Of a DNA stretch of 48,867 bases, positions 1 through 9,302 are shown piece by piece. The position numbers and the translations under genes were made by a program. The first letter of the stretch is position 1. The number at the start of each line of letters is the position of its first letter. The DNA is taken from contig VXSV01000047.1 in the NCBI GenBank assembly GCA_009837815.1, positions 1 through 48,867 on the forward strand. The letters are read 5' to 3'. The stretch comes from Acidimicrobiia bacterium. Its GTDB lineage: Bacteria; Actinomycetota; Acidimicrobiia; Spongiisociales; ZC4RG35. The notes beneath the pieces are model-generated. The model was not told the origin of the DNA. It saw nothing but the letters and a program-made list of their open reading frames with translations, and searched no databases.

Positions 1-614
1 CCCGAGACGATCACCGCCGCCTCCTCCAAGTCGGGTCCCTGCCGCTCCCGGGCGTGTCGCTCGGTCACCACCGCCCCCGCTCCTCCCACATCGGGTATCT
101 CCACCGGGATCACCTCGGGCGGCGGCCCGCCGACCGGATCGGCCGGGAAAGACTTGGGGCGGATGATGGCCAGGTGGGGACGGGGCCCCCGAAAGGCGGC
201 CACTGCAATTTCGGCGCCTCCCGAGATCTCGTGACGGGTGGTTGCGGCCCCGTCGGGTTCAAGCGTCACATCCACCGCGTTGGAAAGGACCGACAGTCCC
301 AGCCGGACCGCCAGCCGACCGGCCACATCCCTGTCGGTGTAGGCCTGCCCGAATAGGATCACTCCCGGGGAGTGTTCTTCGGCCAGTGCGGCAATCGCAG
401 CAGCCACCGGCGCTCCCGCCAGTGAGTCCCCATGGTCGAAGACGAGCACCCGCCTGGCCCCGTGGTCTCCCAACGCCTCCCAGGACTGTTCCGATCCGCT
501 CCCCGCATAGAGCACGGTGGGCTCGCCCAACTCCCGGGCCTTGGCCAACAACTCCAACCCCAGGGTGGACGGTGCCCCATCGGTCTCTTCGCAGAAGACC
601 CAAATCTCGGCCAT
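1..614 (-). CDS. etfA: Electron transfer flavoprotein alpha subunit (N-terminal part, runs off window edge)
   Basis: Reverse-strand translation from ATG at 614: MAEIWVFCEETDGAPSTLGLELLAKARELGEPTVLYAG...; directly follows etfB; no stop before window edge. Confidence 0.88.
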   Translation of the reverse strand, partial: MAEIWVFCEETDGAPSTLGLELLAKARELGEPTVLYAGSGSEQSWEALGDHGARRVLVFDHGDSLAGAPVAAAIAALAEEHSPGVILFGQAYTDRDVAGRLAVRLGLSVLSNAVDVTLEPDGAATTRHEISGGAEIAVAAFRGPRPHLAIIRPKSFPADPVGGPPPEVIPVEIPDVGGAGAVVTERHARERQGPDLEEAAVIVS

Positions 615-616
615 GG

Positions 617-1375
617 CTAGACCACCTTTGCTTCCTGTAGCTTCTCCAGGATGAGCAGATGTCCCTCGCCCTCATCCTCCGCCACCACTCCGGCGGCCCG
701 TTCCGGCGCGGGGACCACCGAGACCACCTTCTGTCCGACCGAGACCTCCACTCCCAGGGCGGCGACTCCCACTGTCTCGGTGGGCTTCTGCTTGGCCTGC
801 ATTATCCCCCGGAAAGTGGGATAGCGGGGCTCAACCACCCCGGCGGTCACCGAGACCAGAGCGGGAAGGGCGGCGGTGACCACGTCGTAGCCGGCGCTGG
901 TCTGGCGGTTGATGGTGACCCGGTCGCCGGAGACCTCCACCCGGGTGGCGTAGGTGAGGGCCGCTACTCCCAGCAGTTCGGCCATCATCTGGGGCACCAC
1001 TCCCGAGTACCCGTCGGTGGACTCGGGGCCACAAATCACCAGGTCGAATCCGCTGCGTTCGGTCGCTGCCGCCAGGACCCGGGCGGTGGTCAGGGCGTCG
1101 GCGCCCGCCAGTGTCTCATCCTCGACCATGACTGCCTGGTCGGCGCCCATGGCCAGTGCCTGACGGATGCCCTGGGCGCGTCCCACAGGACCCATCGAGA
1201 CCAGGGTTACCGTTCCCTGGTTGGCCTCGGCCAGTCTCAGGCCCATCTCCACGCCGTAGCGGTCGGTGTCGTCGAGGATCTGGTCCTCGGTGCGGACCAG
1301 CAGATGGGTTTCAGGGTCGAATCGTGACGGGTTGGCAGGGTCGGGAATCTGCTTGACGCACACCAGTATCCGCAT
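617..1375 (-). CDS. etfB: Electron transfer flavoprotein beta subunit
   Basis: MRILVCVKQIPDPANPSRFD...; ORF opens at 1396 but MRILVCVKQ at 1375 is the likely start. Confidence 0.92.
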   Translation of the reverse strand: MRILVCVKQIPDPANPSRFDPETHLLVRTEDQILDDTDRYGVEMGLRLAEANQGTVTLVSMGPVGRAQGIRQALAMGADQAVMVEDETLAGADALTTARVLAAATERSGFDLVICGPESTDGYSGVVPQMMAELLGVAALTYATRVEVSGDRVTINRQTSAGYDVVTAALPALVSVTAGVVEPRYPTFRGIMQAKQKPTETVGVAALGVEVSVGQKVVSVVPAPERAAGVVAEDEGEGHLLILEKLQEAKVV

Positions 1376-1408
1376 GAGCGCGTTTAAGGCTACCAACCCC
1401 GGAACCTC

Positions 1409-2239
1409 CTAAATCCGGGGGAGCAGGGCGGTGAGCAGCCGGCTGAAGTCCTCTTTCACCAGCTCCGCCGTGGCCGCTACATCCTCGTGGGTGAGTCGGT
1501 GGTCAGCGATTCCGGCGGCCAGGTTGGTCACCACCGAAAGGCCGATCACATGCCGCTCCATGTGGCGGGCGCAGATGACCTCGGGCACTGTGGACATGCC
1601 CACCAGGTCGGCGCCCAGGCGGCGGGCCATCTCCACCTCGGCGGGCGTTTCGAAAGTCGGCCCCAGGAACCAGGCGTACACCCCTTCCGATATGGCGATG
1701 TCCTGTTCGGCGGCGACTTCTGAGACCAACCGTCGCAACCGTGGCGTGTACGTGTCGGACATGTCGGGAAAGCGGGTCCCCAGCCGGGAGTCGTTGGGAC
1801 CCACCAACGGATTGATGCCGGCCAGGTTGACGTGGTCGGAGATCGCCACGATCGATCCGGGGGTCATGCCGTCGCCGCAGCCTCCGGCGGCGTTGGTAAC
1901 CACCAGGGTGTGGCATCCGGCCATCAGTGACGCCCGCACAGCGAACGTCAGCACCTCCGGGCTGTAGCCCTCGTAGGCGTGGACCCTCCCCGATAGAAGC
2001 AGCACGCGGTTTTCTCCGAAAAAGGTCGAGTAGAGGGTCCCGGCGTGACCTCTGACGGCCGGGACCGGGAAGCCGGGGATCCTGGGGTAGGGAACCGCCA
2101 CCGCCTCCTCCAGGTGTTCGGGGAAATCCCCCGAAGCGGACCCGAGGACCACCACCACGTCGTGGCTGGGACGGCCCGTGGCTTCGGCTATGGCCAGGGC
2201 GGCGGCCTCCAGCCTCTCGTGCAGGTCGTTTGTCGACAT
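1409..2239 (-). CDS. Purine nucleoside phosphorylase
   Basis: MSTNDLHERLEAAALAIAEATGRPSHDVVVVLGSASGDF... with VTNAAGGCGDGMTPGSIVAISDHVNLAG and VGMSTVPEVICARH motifs of PNP. Confidence 0.92.
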   Translation of the reverse strand: MSTNDLHERLEAAALAIAEATGRPSHDVVVVLGSASGDFPEHLEEAVAVPYPRIPGFPVPAVRGHAGTLYSTFFGENRVLLLSGRVHAYEGYSPEVLTFAVRASLMAGCHTLVVTNAAGGCGDGMTPGSIVAISDHVNLAGINPLVGPNDSRLGTRFPDMSDTYTPRLRRLVSEVAAEQDIAISEGVYAWFLGPTFETPAEVEMARRLGADLVGMSTVPEVICARHMERHVIGLSVVTNLAAGIADHRLTHEDVAATAELVKEDFSRLLTALLPRI

Positions 2240-2241
2240 TC

Positions 2242-3567
2242 TCAATCCATTTCGCTGCTTCGGATTCTCTCTCCAATTAAAGGCGCGATGTCCGGCGGAT
2301 GTCGGTCGATCGACCATGCTCCCGCCAGGAAGTCTCGCACCGCCTCCCATCGGCTCTCCTCCTCGTAGGTCACCTCGGCAAGGGTCTGGCCCTTCTCCAC
2401 CCGGTCACCCGGCTTTGCCAGGATCCTGATTCCCACTCCCGGGTCGATGGAGTCCTCTTTGCGTTCCCGCCCCGCCCCCAGGCGGGTGGCGGCTACGCCC
2501 ACCGTTAGGGCCTGGCACGCCGCGATCCAGCCTGATGTCGCCGCCCGCACCTCGGCTCGCCGGGTGGCCGTGGGCAGGAGGGACGGGTCTTCCACCACTG
2601 CGGGGTCTCCTCCCTGGGCCTCCACCACCCTCCGGAATATCTCCATGGCCTCTCCGGACTTGACCGCCCGGGTCAACATCCTGCGGGCGGCCGCTTCATC
2701 GGAGGCCCCTCCCGCCAGAATCAACATCTCAGACCCCAGGGCCAGGGTCACCTCCCACAGGTCCTCTGGTCCCTCGCCGCGAAGGGTCCGAATCGACTCG
2801 GCGATTTCGCAGGCGTTGCCCACTTCTCTCCCCAGGGGAGACTCCATGCTGGTCAGAAAGGCGGTGGTCGCCACCCCGTGCGCCTTTCCCAGGCCGACCA
2901 TGGTGGTGGCCAGGCGCCGGGCCTCGGCCGGGTCGGGCATGAACGCGCCTGTGCCGGTCTTGACGTCCAGCACCAGACCGTCGAGGTCTTCGGCCAGTTT
3001 CTTGGACATGATCGAAGAGGCGATCAGGGGAAGGGATGAAACGGTACCGGTGGCGTCCCGCAGCGCGTAGAGCTTGGCGTCGGCGGGCGCCAGGTTCTCC
3101 GACTGTCCTCCGTAGACCATTCCGTGGGTGGCGAGCACTTCCATGAAGCGGTCGGAACCAAGGGAAGTGCTCAACCCGGGAATGGACTCCAGCTTGTCCC
3201 GGGTCCCGCCGGTGTGGCCCAGGCCTCGTCCGGTCAGGGTGGGAGTGAGAACTCCGCAGGCTCTGACCATGGGCAACAGCGGTATGGTCACCTTGTCTCC
3301 CACCCCTCCGGTTGAGTGCTTGTCCACCTTGGGACCCCGAAGGCCCGACAGGTCCAGGGTCTCGCCCGAATGCAGCATGGCGTCGGTCCATGTCGATAGT
3401 TCCTCCCCGTCGAGGCCCCGCAGATATACGGCCATCGCCATAGCCGCCATCTGGTAGTCGGTCACCTCGCCGGAGGTGAAGCCCGAGATCAGCCACCTTA
3501 TCTGGTCGGGGGACAGCGCCAGTCCGTCCCTCTTGCGTTCGATCAGTTCGACGGCGGTGAACTTCAC
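2242..3567 (-). CDS. deoA: Thymidine/pyrimidine-nucleoside phosphorylase
   Basis: GTG start at 3567 inside the larger ORF 2242..4047; VKFTAVELIERKRDGLALSPDQIRWLISGFTSGEVTDYQMAAMAMAVYLRGL, KHSTGGVGDKVT signature. Confidence 0.92.
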   Translation of the reverse strand: MKFTAVELIERKRDGLALSPDQIRWLISGFTSGEVTDYQMAAMAMAVYLRGLDGEELSTWTDAMLHSGETLDLSGLRGPKVDKHSTGGVGDKVTIPLLPMVRACGVLTPTLTGRGLGHTGGTRDKLESIPGLSTSLGSDRFMEVLATHGMVYGGQSENLAPADAKLYALRDATGTVSSLPLIASSIMSKKLAEDLDGLVLDVKTGTGAFMPDPAEARRLATTMVGLGKAHGVATTAFLTSMESPLGREVGNACEIAESIRTLRGEGPEDLWEVTLALGSEMLILAGGASDEAAARRMLTRAVKSGEAMEIFRRVVEAQGGDPAVVEDPSLLPTATRRAEVRAATSGWIAACQALTVGVAATRLGAGRERKEDSIDPGVGIRILAKPGDRVEKGQTLAEVTYEEESRWEAVRDFLAGAWSIDRHPPDIAPLIGERIRSSEMD

Positions 3568-4754
3568 GCTACCTCCTTCCAGAATGAGGTTCCCTCTCCG
3601 ACCCGGCGCAGCCCGAAGCCTTCGGCGATGGTCGCCGCCACATCCGAGTAGCGGCCCCGGGTTCCCAGATCCACCCCGGCCGCGTTGCGGCCCGCCACCA
3701 GCAGTGGGACCATCTCCCGGGTGTGGTCGGTGGAGTCGCGGGTTGGATCCGTGCCGTGGTCGGCGGTGATGAACAGCAGGTCGTTTCCTCCCAGGGCCCC
3801 GGACAACGCCGGGATCCAGGAGTCGATTCTTTCCAGGGCGGCCGCGTAGCCGTGGGGGTCCTGTCGGTGGCCGTAACGCATGTCCAGGTCCACCAGGTTG
3901 GTGAAGATCAGGCCGGGGCTTCCCGCCGAGGTCATGGTGGAGAGAGCCGTCACGGTCTTTCCCAGCCCGTCGGCGTCGCCCTCGGTGTGCTCCGAGCGGG
4001 TGAGTCCCCGGCCGCAGAACAGGTCGTTGGTCTTGCCGATGCCCCACACGGTCATCCCGGCCTCCGACACCCGGTCCAGCAGGGTGGTCCCAGGGGGGAG
4101 CATCGAGAAATCCTTTCGGTCGTAGGTGCGCCGGAAATTACCCGGCTTTCCCACGAAGGGCCGGGCAATCACCCTTCCGATCCGGTATTCGTCGCAGTGG
4201 CGTCTGGCGATCTCGCACAGCCGGTACAGTTCGGCGACGCTCAGCACGTCGGCGTGGCAGGCGATCTGGAACACCGAGTCGCCGGAAGTGTAAAGGATGG
4301 GCCCGCCGGTGGCCAGGTGACTCTCACCAAGCTCTGCGATGATGGCGGTGCCGGAGGCGGCCACGTTGCCCAGGAACTTCCTTCCGAACCGGGCCTCGAT
4401 GGGGTCGGTCAACTCTGCGGGGAACCCGTTCGGAAACAGGCCGAAGGGGCGGTTGACCGAAAGCCCGGCGATCTCCCAGTGCCCGCTGGTGGAGTCCTTT
4501 CCCGCCGACGCCGGCCTCATGCGGCCGAAGGCCATGGAGGGGTGGGCGGCGGCCGGAACGCCCTCGATGCCGGGATGGAGGGCTCCGAGGCCTGCTGCGC
4601 CGAGATTGGGAAGCGTCAGCCCGCCGACAGCCCGGGCCACGTTGCCCAGGGTGTCCGAGCCGGAGTCTCCGTACCCTGCCGCATCGGGGGCTTCGCCCGC
4701 TCCGCAAGAGTCAAGCACCATCACCACCGCCCGTTCCAGGGGATGGGGACTCAC
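3564..4754 (-). CDS. deoB: Phosphopentomutase
   Basis: MSPHPLERAVVMVLDSCGAGEAPDAAGYGDSGSDTLGN..., ITADHGTDPTRDSTDHTREMVPLLV. Confidence 0.93.
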   Translation of the reverse strand: MSPHPLERAVVMVLDSCGAGEAPDAAGYGDSGSDTLGNVARAVGGLTLPNLGAAGLGALHPGIEGVPAAAHPSMAFGRMRPASAGKDSTSGHWEIAGLSVNRPFGLFPNGFPAELTDPIEARFGRKFLGNVAASGTAIIAELGESHLATGGPILYTSGDSVFQIACHADVLSVAELYRLCEIARRHCDEYRIGRVIARPFVGKPGNFRRTYDRKDFSMLPPGTTLLDRVSEAGMTVWGIGKTNDLFCGRGLTRSEHTEGDADGLGKTVTALSTMTSAGSPGLIFTNLVDLDMRYGHRQDPHGYAAALERIDSWIPALSGALGGNDLLFITADHGTDPTRDSTDHTREMVPLLVAGRNAAGVDLGTRGRYSDVAATIAEGFGLRRVGEGTSFWKEVA

Positions 4755-4764
4755 GGACCGCCCC

Positions 4765-5043
4765 TCACCGTAGGACCACGCGGTCGCCCTCCACCGCCAC
4801 GCCTTCTTCTCGCAGCTTCTTGGCCTGCCTGCCGGAGTCGGGGGCTGCCAGCCGGCCGTCGGCCCTGATCACTCTCCACCACGGCGCCGGTCGGACGGTG
4901 GCCCTCAGCAGGTTTCCCACTGCCCGGGCGGCCCCTCGGTACCCGGCCGCGGCGGCCAGTTCGCCGTAGCTGATCACCTCTCCCTCCGGAAGGCAGTCGA
5001 GGACCTCCAGGACCGCTTCCTCGAAGTCCGGGGTGTTCCGCAC
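4765..5043 (-). CDS. MGMT-family alkyltransferase-like (ATL) protein
   Basis: VRNTPDFEEAVLEVLDCLPEGEVISYGELAAAAGYRGAARAVGNLLRATVRPAPWWRVIRADGRLA; PCHRV active-site motif appears as PWWRV; GTG start at 5043. Confidence 0.8.
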   Translation of the reverse strand: MRNTPDFEEAVLEVLDCLPEGEVISYGELAAAAGYRGAARAVGNLLRATVRPAPWWRVIRADGRLAAPDSGRQAKKLREEGVAVEGDRVVLR

Positions 5044-5048
5044 GGTCC

Positions 5049-5645
5049 TCAGTGGGGAGTTCCGAACAGCCGGTCTCCCATGTCCCCCAGGCCGGGAAGG
5101 ATGTACTTGCGGTGATCCAACTCCCGGTCGTGGCCGGCGGTGAAGACCGGGGTTTCGGGATGGCGTTCCGCCATGGCCTCGACACCCTCCGGACTGGTGA
5201 CCACGCACAAGCAGGCGATGTCGTCGGCGCCCTCCGCCTTGACCAGGTCCACGGCCGCGGCCAGGGATCCGCCGGTGGCCAGCATGGGCTCGAGCACCAG
5301 CACCCGGGCGCCGGACAAGGGCGGGAGTTTGTTGTAGTAGCCGACCGGCCGGGCGGTTTCCTCGTCCCGCTGCAACCCGATGTAGCCGATGCTGGATTCG
5401 CCCAGGAGGTCCAGGGCTCCCTCCACCATTCCCAGCCCGGCCCGAAGGACGGGCACCAGCACGGTGGGTTTGGCGAGCCGGCCCCCCACGAACCCCTCTT
5501 CCATGGGGGTCTCGATCTTGGTGGGCGCCAGCGGCAGGTCTGCGGTCGCCTCCGCCACCAGCAGCCAGGTAAGCCTGCGGGTCATCTCCCGGCACTCCCT
5601 GGGACCGGTGCGCCGGTCCCGGATCACTGTCAGGTAGTGAACCAC
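5049..5645 (-). CDS. upp: Uracil phosphoribosyltransferase
   Basis: MVHYLTVIRDRRTGPRECREMTRRLTWLLVAEATADLPL..., VLVLEPMLATGGSLAAAVDLVK PRPP loop. Confidence 0.93.
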   Translation of the reverse strand: MVHYLTVIRDRRTGPRECREMTRRLTWLLVAEATADLPLAPTKIETPMEEGFVGGRLAKPTVLVPVLRAGLGMVEGALDLLGESSIGYIGLQRDEETARPVGYYNKLPPLSGARVLVLEPMLATGGSLAAAVDLVKAEGADDIACLCVVTSPEGVEAMAERHPETPVFTAGHDRELDHRKYILPGLGDMGDRLFGTPH

Positions 5646-5756
5646 CAGGGGGTGCTGGACGACGGTGAGATTCGGGTAGGTTATGGCGGCTCTCCCTTCA
5701 TGGGGCCTCTTTCCGCCTCCGGCGAGGAGGATGGGTTGGAAGGGAGGGGAGTCGGT

Positions 5757-5990
5757 TCAGAGGTTGACGACCGGGCAGGTGAGCGTGCGGGTGATGCCCT
5801 GGATCATCTGGATTTCGGAGACCACCAACTTCCCCAGTTGGTCCACGCTGTCAGCCTCCGCCTTGACGACCACGTCGTAGGGACCGGTGACGTTTTCCGC
5901 CTCCCGCACCCCGGCGATAGCCCTCACGTTGCGGGACACCTGCTCGGCTTTCCCGACTTCGGTCTGGATCAGAACATATGCGACAGCCAC
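5757..5990 (-). CDS. Stand-alone Lrp/AsnC ligand-binding (RAM) domain protein
   Basis: MAVAYVLIQTEVGKAEQVSRNVRAIAGVREAENVTGPYDVVVKAEADSVDQLGKLVVSEIQMIQGITRTLTCPVV; no DNA-binding domain. Confidence 0.85.
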   Translation of the reverse strand: MAVAYVLIQTEVGKAEQVSRNVRAIAGVREAENVTGPYDVVVKAEADSVDQLGKLVVSEIQMIQGITRTLTCPVVNL

Positions 5991-6006
5991 GTTTCCTCCT
6001 TGGAGA

Positions 6007-6219
6007 TCAATATCCGTCCTGGCCCATTCGGATGGTGTGGGCGAAGGATCGGTCTCCCTCTTGATCGGTTTCGAATACGATCCGCTGCCCCTGGCGGAGG
6101 AAGCGGAAGATGGAGCCTTCCAGGGAGCCCGGTCGCAACAGAACCGTGCTCCGGTCGTCGTCGCAAACGATCACTCCGACCCCTGTTTCGGGATCGTAGG
6201 TCTTGACGACTCCCTGCAC
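6007..6219 (-). CDS. Divergent cold-shock-domain-like protein
   Basis: GTG start; VQGVVKTYDPETGVGVIVCDDDRSTVLLRPGSLEGS...; starts 1 bp after the rpmB stop codon. Confidence 0.65.
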   Translation of the reverse strand: MQGVVKTYDPETGVGVIVCDDDRSTVLLRPGSLEGSIFRFLRQGQRIVFETDQEGDRSFAHTIRMGQDGY

Positions 6220-6220
6220 C

Positions 6221-6409
6221 TCAGACCTTTTCCACCTTTCCTGCCTTGATACAAGAAGTGCAGACCCGGGCCCTGCGGGTGTTTGACCCCCGGCGCACCC
6301 TGATCCGCTGTATGTTGGGACGCCACCGACGGTTATTTCGCTTGTGAGAGAAGGTCACGGTCTTGCCGAAGGACGGTTTGCGCCCGCAGACCTCGCATTG
6401 GTACGCCAT
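6221..6409 (-). CDS. rpmB: 50S ribosomal protein L28 (zinc-ribbon type)
   Basis: [62 protein letters not shown]. Confidence 0.95.
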   Translation of the reverse strand: MAYQCEVCGRKPSFGKTVTFSHKRNNRRWRPNIQRIRVRRGSNTRRARVCTSCIKAGKVEKV

Positions 6410-6450
6410 GGAATTCCTCCGAGCCACAAGAATAGCGAATCAGTGATGAG

Positions 6451-8754
6451 ATGGCGAACCAGACGGTAGACAAGGGCTCACGGGCCTTGGAGCGAGGGTC
6501 ATCCCCTCAGAACTCTGAGCCCTCCGGCCCGGGCCGGAGCCTGGCCTACCTCCAGGATGTGAGTGTTGAGCGGGTCCGCAACATCGGGCCCCGGCTGGCC
6601 GGGATGCTGGCCAAGAGTGGAGTTCGCTCGGTGGCCGACCTGCTCCAACACTTCCCCCACCGCTATCTGGATCGCTCCCTGGTGGTCCCGATCGCCGAAC
6701 TTCCCATTGACGGGGAGGCCACCCTCATAGCCGAGGTGGTGAGGACCTACCGGCCCCGCGCCTCGGGCCGGAGCGGACCGAGGGAGATGCTGAAAGTGAC
6801 GGTACAGGACCCCCACCTCCGACGATCGGGGCCGGATAGGGCACTGGGCGGAATCCAGCGGATGGAGATCACCTTCTTCAACCAGCCGTTCAGAGGCCGC
6901 CAACTCCACCCGGGGGTCGTGGCCGCCTTTTCGGGGAAGGTGACCACCTTTCGAGGCCGTCCCCAGATGACCAATCCCGACGTGGAGTTGGTCTCGTCCG
7001 ACGAGGAGAGCTTCGAGGGCAAAGTAGTTCCGGTCCACTCGGCGGTAGGGGAGATGACCCCGGTTCGTATCCGGTCAGCGGTTCAGAACGCTCTGGGGAG
7101 GGCCAGGCCGATTCTCGATCCCGTTCCCCGGTCGATTCTGGAGAAAGGGGATTTCATGGACCGGGATCAGGCCTTTGCGAACATCCATTTTCCCAGCAGC
7201 ATGGATCACGCCCGGGAGGCTCGCAGGAGGCTGGTGTTCGATGAACTCTTCCGCATCCAGGTGGCGCTTTCCCTCACCCGCCACCGGCTGGTGGAAGAAC
7301 AGGAGGGAATCTCCCAACGGCTGGAGTGTCAACTGGTGACAGATTTCCTCGACGGCCTTCCCTATGACCTGACCGACGCGCAGAAAAGGGTGTTGGAAGA
7401 GATAGGGGAGGACCTGGAGAGTGGCCGCCCCATGCACCGGCTGCTTCAGGGGGAGGTGGGGTCGGGAAAGACGGTGGTGGCTCTCGCCACCCTTCTGGCC
7501 GCGGTGGGATCGGGGAACCAGGGAGCGATCATGGCGCCCACCGAGGTGCTGGCCGAGCAGCTCTACCTGGTGCTCCGGGAGATGCTCAGCCAGGGCGGTC
7601 TCTCGCCTCCCGTGGCCCGCCCCCAGGTGGGAGGCCGGCACATCGGGTCGCTGTTCCAGGCGGCTGGGAGCGTCACCGTCCGGGTGGCGCTTCTGACCTC
7701 GTCGCGGGCGGCTGCCAACTACCTGGGCAACCCCGGTCGATCCCGGGTGCAGGAGGATGTGGCGGCGGGCGAGGCGCAGATAGTGGTCGGCACCCACTCT
7801 CTCATCCAGGAGAGGATACGGTTCCGGAGACTGGGGGTGGTGGTGGTGGACGAACAGCATCGCTTCGGGGTCTCCCAGCGGAGCACTCTCAAGCACAAGG
7901 GCGCCGATCGGCAGCCGGACCTCCTGATCATGACCGCCACGCCCATTCCCCGCACCCTGTCGATGACCCTCTATGGAGATCTGGTCCTCTCCACCATCGA
8001 CCAGATGCCACCGGGTCGCTCCCCGGTGAAGACCAGGGTGATCGACAAGACCCCCGAAGGGCTGGACGCCGCCTACCAGGCTATCCGGACGGAGGTGGCC
8101 AGGGGACGCCAGGCGTTCGTGATCTGCCCTCTGATCGAGGACAGTGAAAAGCTGGCTGTGCAGTCGGTCACCTCCCAGTACCGGGAGATAACCTCGGTCC
8201 TCCCCGACCTCACGATCGACCTGATGCACGGACAGCTCTCCAGCGTCGACAAGGAAGGGGTCATGGCGAGATTCCGCTCCGGGGAGACCGACGTGCTGGT
8301 GAGCACCACCGTCATAGAGGTGGGGATCGACATTCCCAACGCCACGGTAATGGTCATAACCGACGCCCAGCGGTTCGGTCTCTCCCAACTCCACCAGTTG
8401 AGGGGCAGGGTGGGGCGGGGCCGGCACCCCGGTCGATGTCTATTGGTGGCAGACGCCGCCACCCCTGACTCGGCCCGGCGCATGAAGGCGATGGCCCGGA
8501 CCACCGACGGCCTGGAACTGGCGAGAGAGGACCTCCGGATCCGGGGCCAGGGGGCCGTGTTCGGGGCCCGCCAGTCGGGAATGGGGGACCTCAGGCTGGC
8601 CGACATACTCCGTGATCTCTCGGCCATGAAACGCGCCAAAAGAGCCGCCGACATCCTGGTTGAGAGCGATCCCTACCTGCATCAGCACCCCCTGCTGGCT
8701 GAGGAGATCGCAGAGGTCCTGGGTGACGACGTGCAGTGGCTGTTCGACTCATGA
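6451..8754 (+). CDS. recG: ATP-dependent DNA helicase RecG
   Basis: GEVGSGKTVVA Walker A, DEQHRFGVSQR, TATPIPRTL, QLRGRVGRGRHPG; 767 aa. Confidence 0.95.
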   Translation: MANQTVDKGSRALERGSSPQNSEPSGPGRSLAYLQDVSVERVRNIGPRLAGMLAKSGVRSVADLLQHFPHRYLDRSLVVPIAELPIDGEATLIAEVVRTYRPRASGRSGPREMLKVTVQDPHLRRSGPDRALGGIQRMEITFFNQPFRGRQLHPGVVAAFSGKVTTFRGRPQMTNPDVELVSSDEESFEGKVVPVHSAVGEMTPVRIRSAVQNALGRARPILDPVPRSILEKGDFMDRDQAFANIHFPSSMDHAREARRRLVFDELFRIQVALSLTRHRLVEEQEGISQRLECQLVTDFLDGLPYDLTDAQKRVLEEIGEDLESGRPMHRLLQGEVGSGKTVVALATLLAAVGSGNQGAIMAPTEVLAEQLYLVLREMLSQGGLSPPVARPQVGGRHIGSLFQAAGSVTVRVALLTSSRAAANYLGNPGRSRVQEDVAAGEAQIVVGTHSLIQERIRFRRLGVVVVDEQHRFGVSQRSTLKHKGADRQPDLLIMTATPIPRTLSMTLYGDLVLSTIDQMPPGRSPVKTRVIDKTPEGLDAAYQAIRTEVARGRQAFVICPLIEDSEKLAVQSVTSQYREITSVLPDLTIDLMHGQLSSVDKEGVMARFRSGETDVLVSTTVIEVGIDIPNATVMVITDAQRFGLSQLHQLRGRVGRGRHPGRCLLVADAATPDSARRMKAMARTTDGLELAREDLRIRGQGAVFGARQSGMGDLRLADILRDLSAMKRAKRAADILVESDPYLHQHPLLAEEIAEVLGDDVQWLFDS

Positions 8755-9299
8755 TGAGGGTGATCGGCGGCCGGTACCGGGGGCTCCGGCTCAGTGCGCC
8801 CCGGGGTCGGGGCACGCGGCCTCCCACCGGTCGGGTTCGAGAGTCGATCTTCTCGGCTCTGGGGGAGCGGGCGAAAGAAGCCGACGTCCTGGACCTCTAC
8901 GCCGGTTCGGGCAGTTTCGGGATCGAGGCTCTGAGCCGGGGCGGCCGCTCGGCGGTCTTCGTCGAGAGGCGGCGACAGGCGGTGGCGGCGCTCCGCTCCA
9001 ACCTGGACGCCGTCGGGGCCGGCGACTCCGCCGAGGTGTTCTCCTCCAGCGTGGAGAGCTACCTGGCCGTCCCCGATGATGGGCGGCGGTTCAATATAGT
9101 CTTTGCCGACCCTCCCTGGGATATATCATCGGAGGATGTGGCCGGCATGCTTGAGAAAGTGTCGGGCCTTATGACCCGTGGAGCCGTTGCAGTTGTCACC
9201 CGGAGAGCGAACGACGACGTTCCGGCGGCCCCAGGGCTTGCCATCGAGGACCGGCGCCGACACGGCGACACCCAAATAATCAGATATCTCAAGGAGTAG
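8751..9299 (+). CDS. rsmD: 16S rRNA (guanine966-N2)-methyltransferase RsmD
   Basis: MMRVIGGRYRGLRLSAPRGRGTRPPTGRVRESIFSALGE...LDLYAGSGSFGIEALSRG...FADPPW. Confidence 0.93.
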   Translation: MMRVIGGRYRGLRLSAPRGRGTRPPTGRVRESIFSALGERAKEADVLDLYAGSGSFGIEALSRGGRSAVFVERRRQAVAALRSNLDAVGAGDSAEVFSSSVESYLAVPDDGRRFNIVFADPPWDISSEDVAGMLEKVSGLMTRGAVAVVTRRANDDVPAAPGLAIEDRRRHGDTQIIRYLKE

Positions 9300-9302
9300 A
9301 GG

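Noticed and set aside
7075-8427. 450-aa minus-strand ORF
   Set aside because: Antisense to recG helicase; shadow ORF
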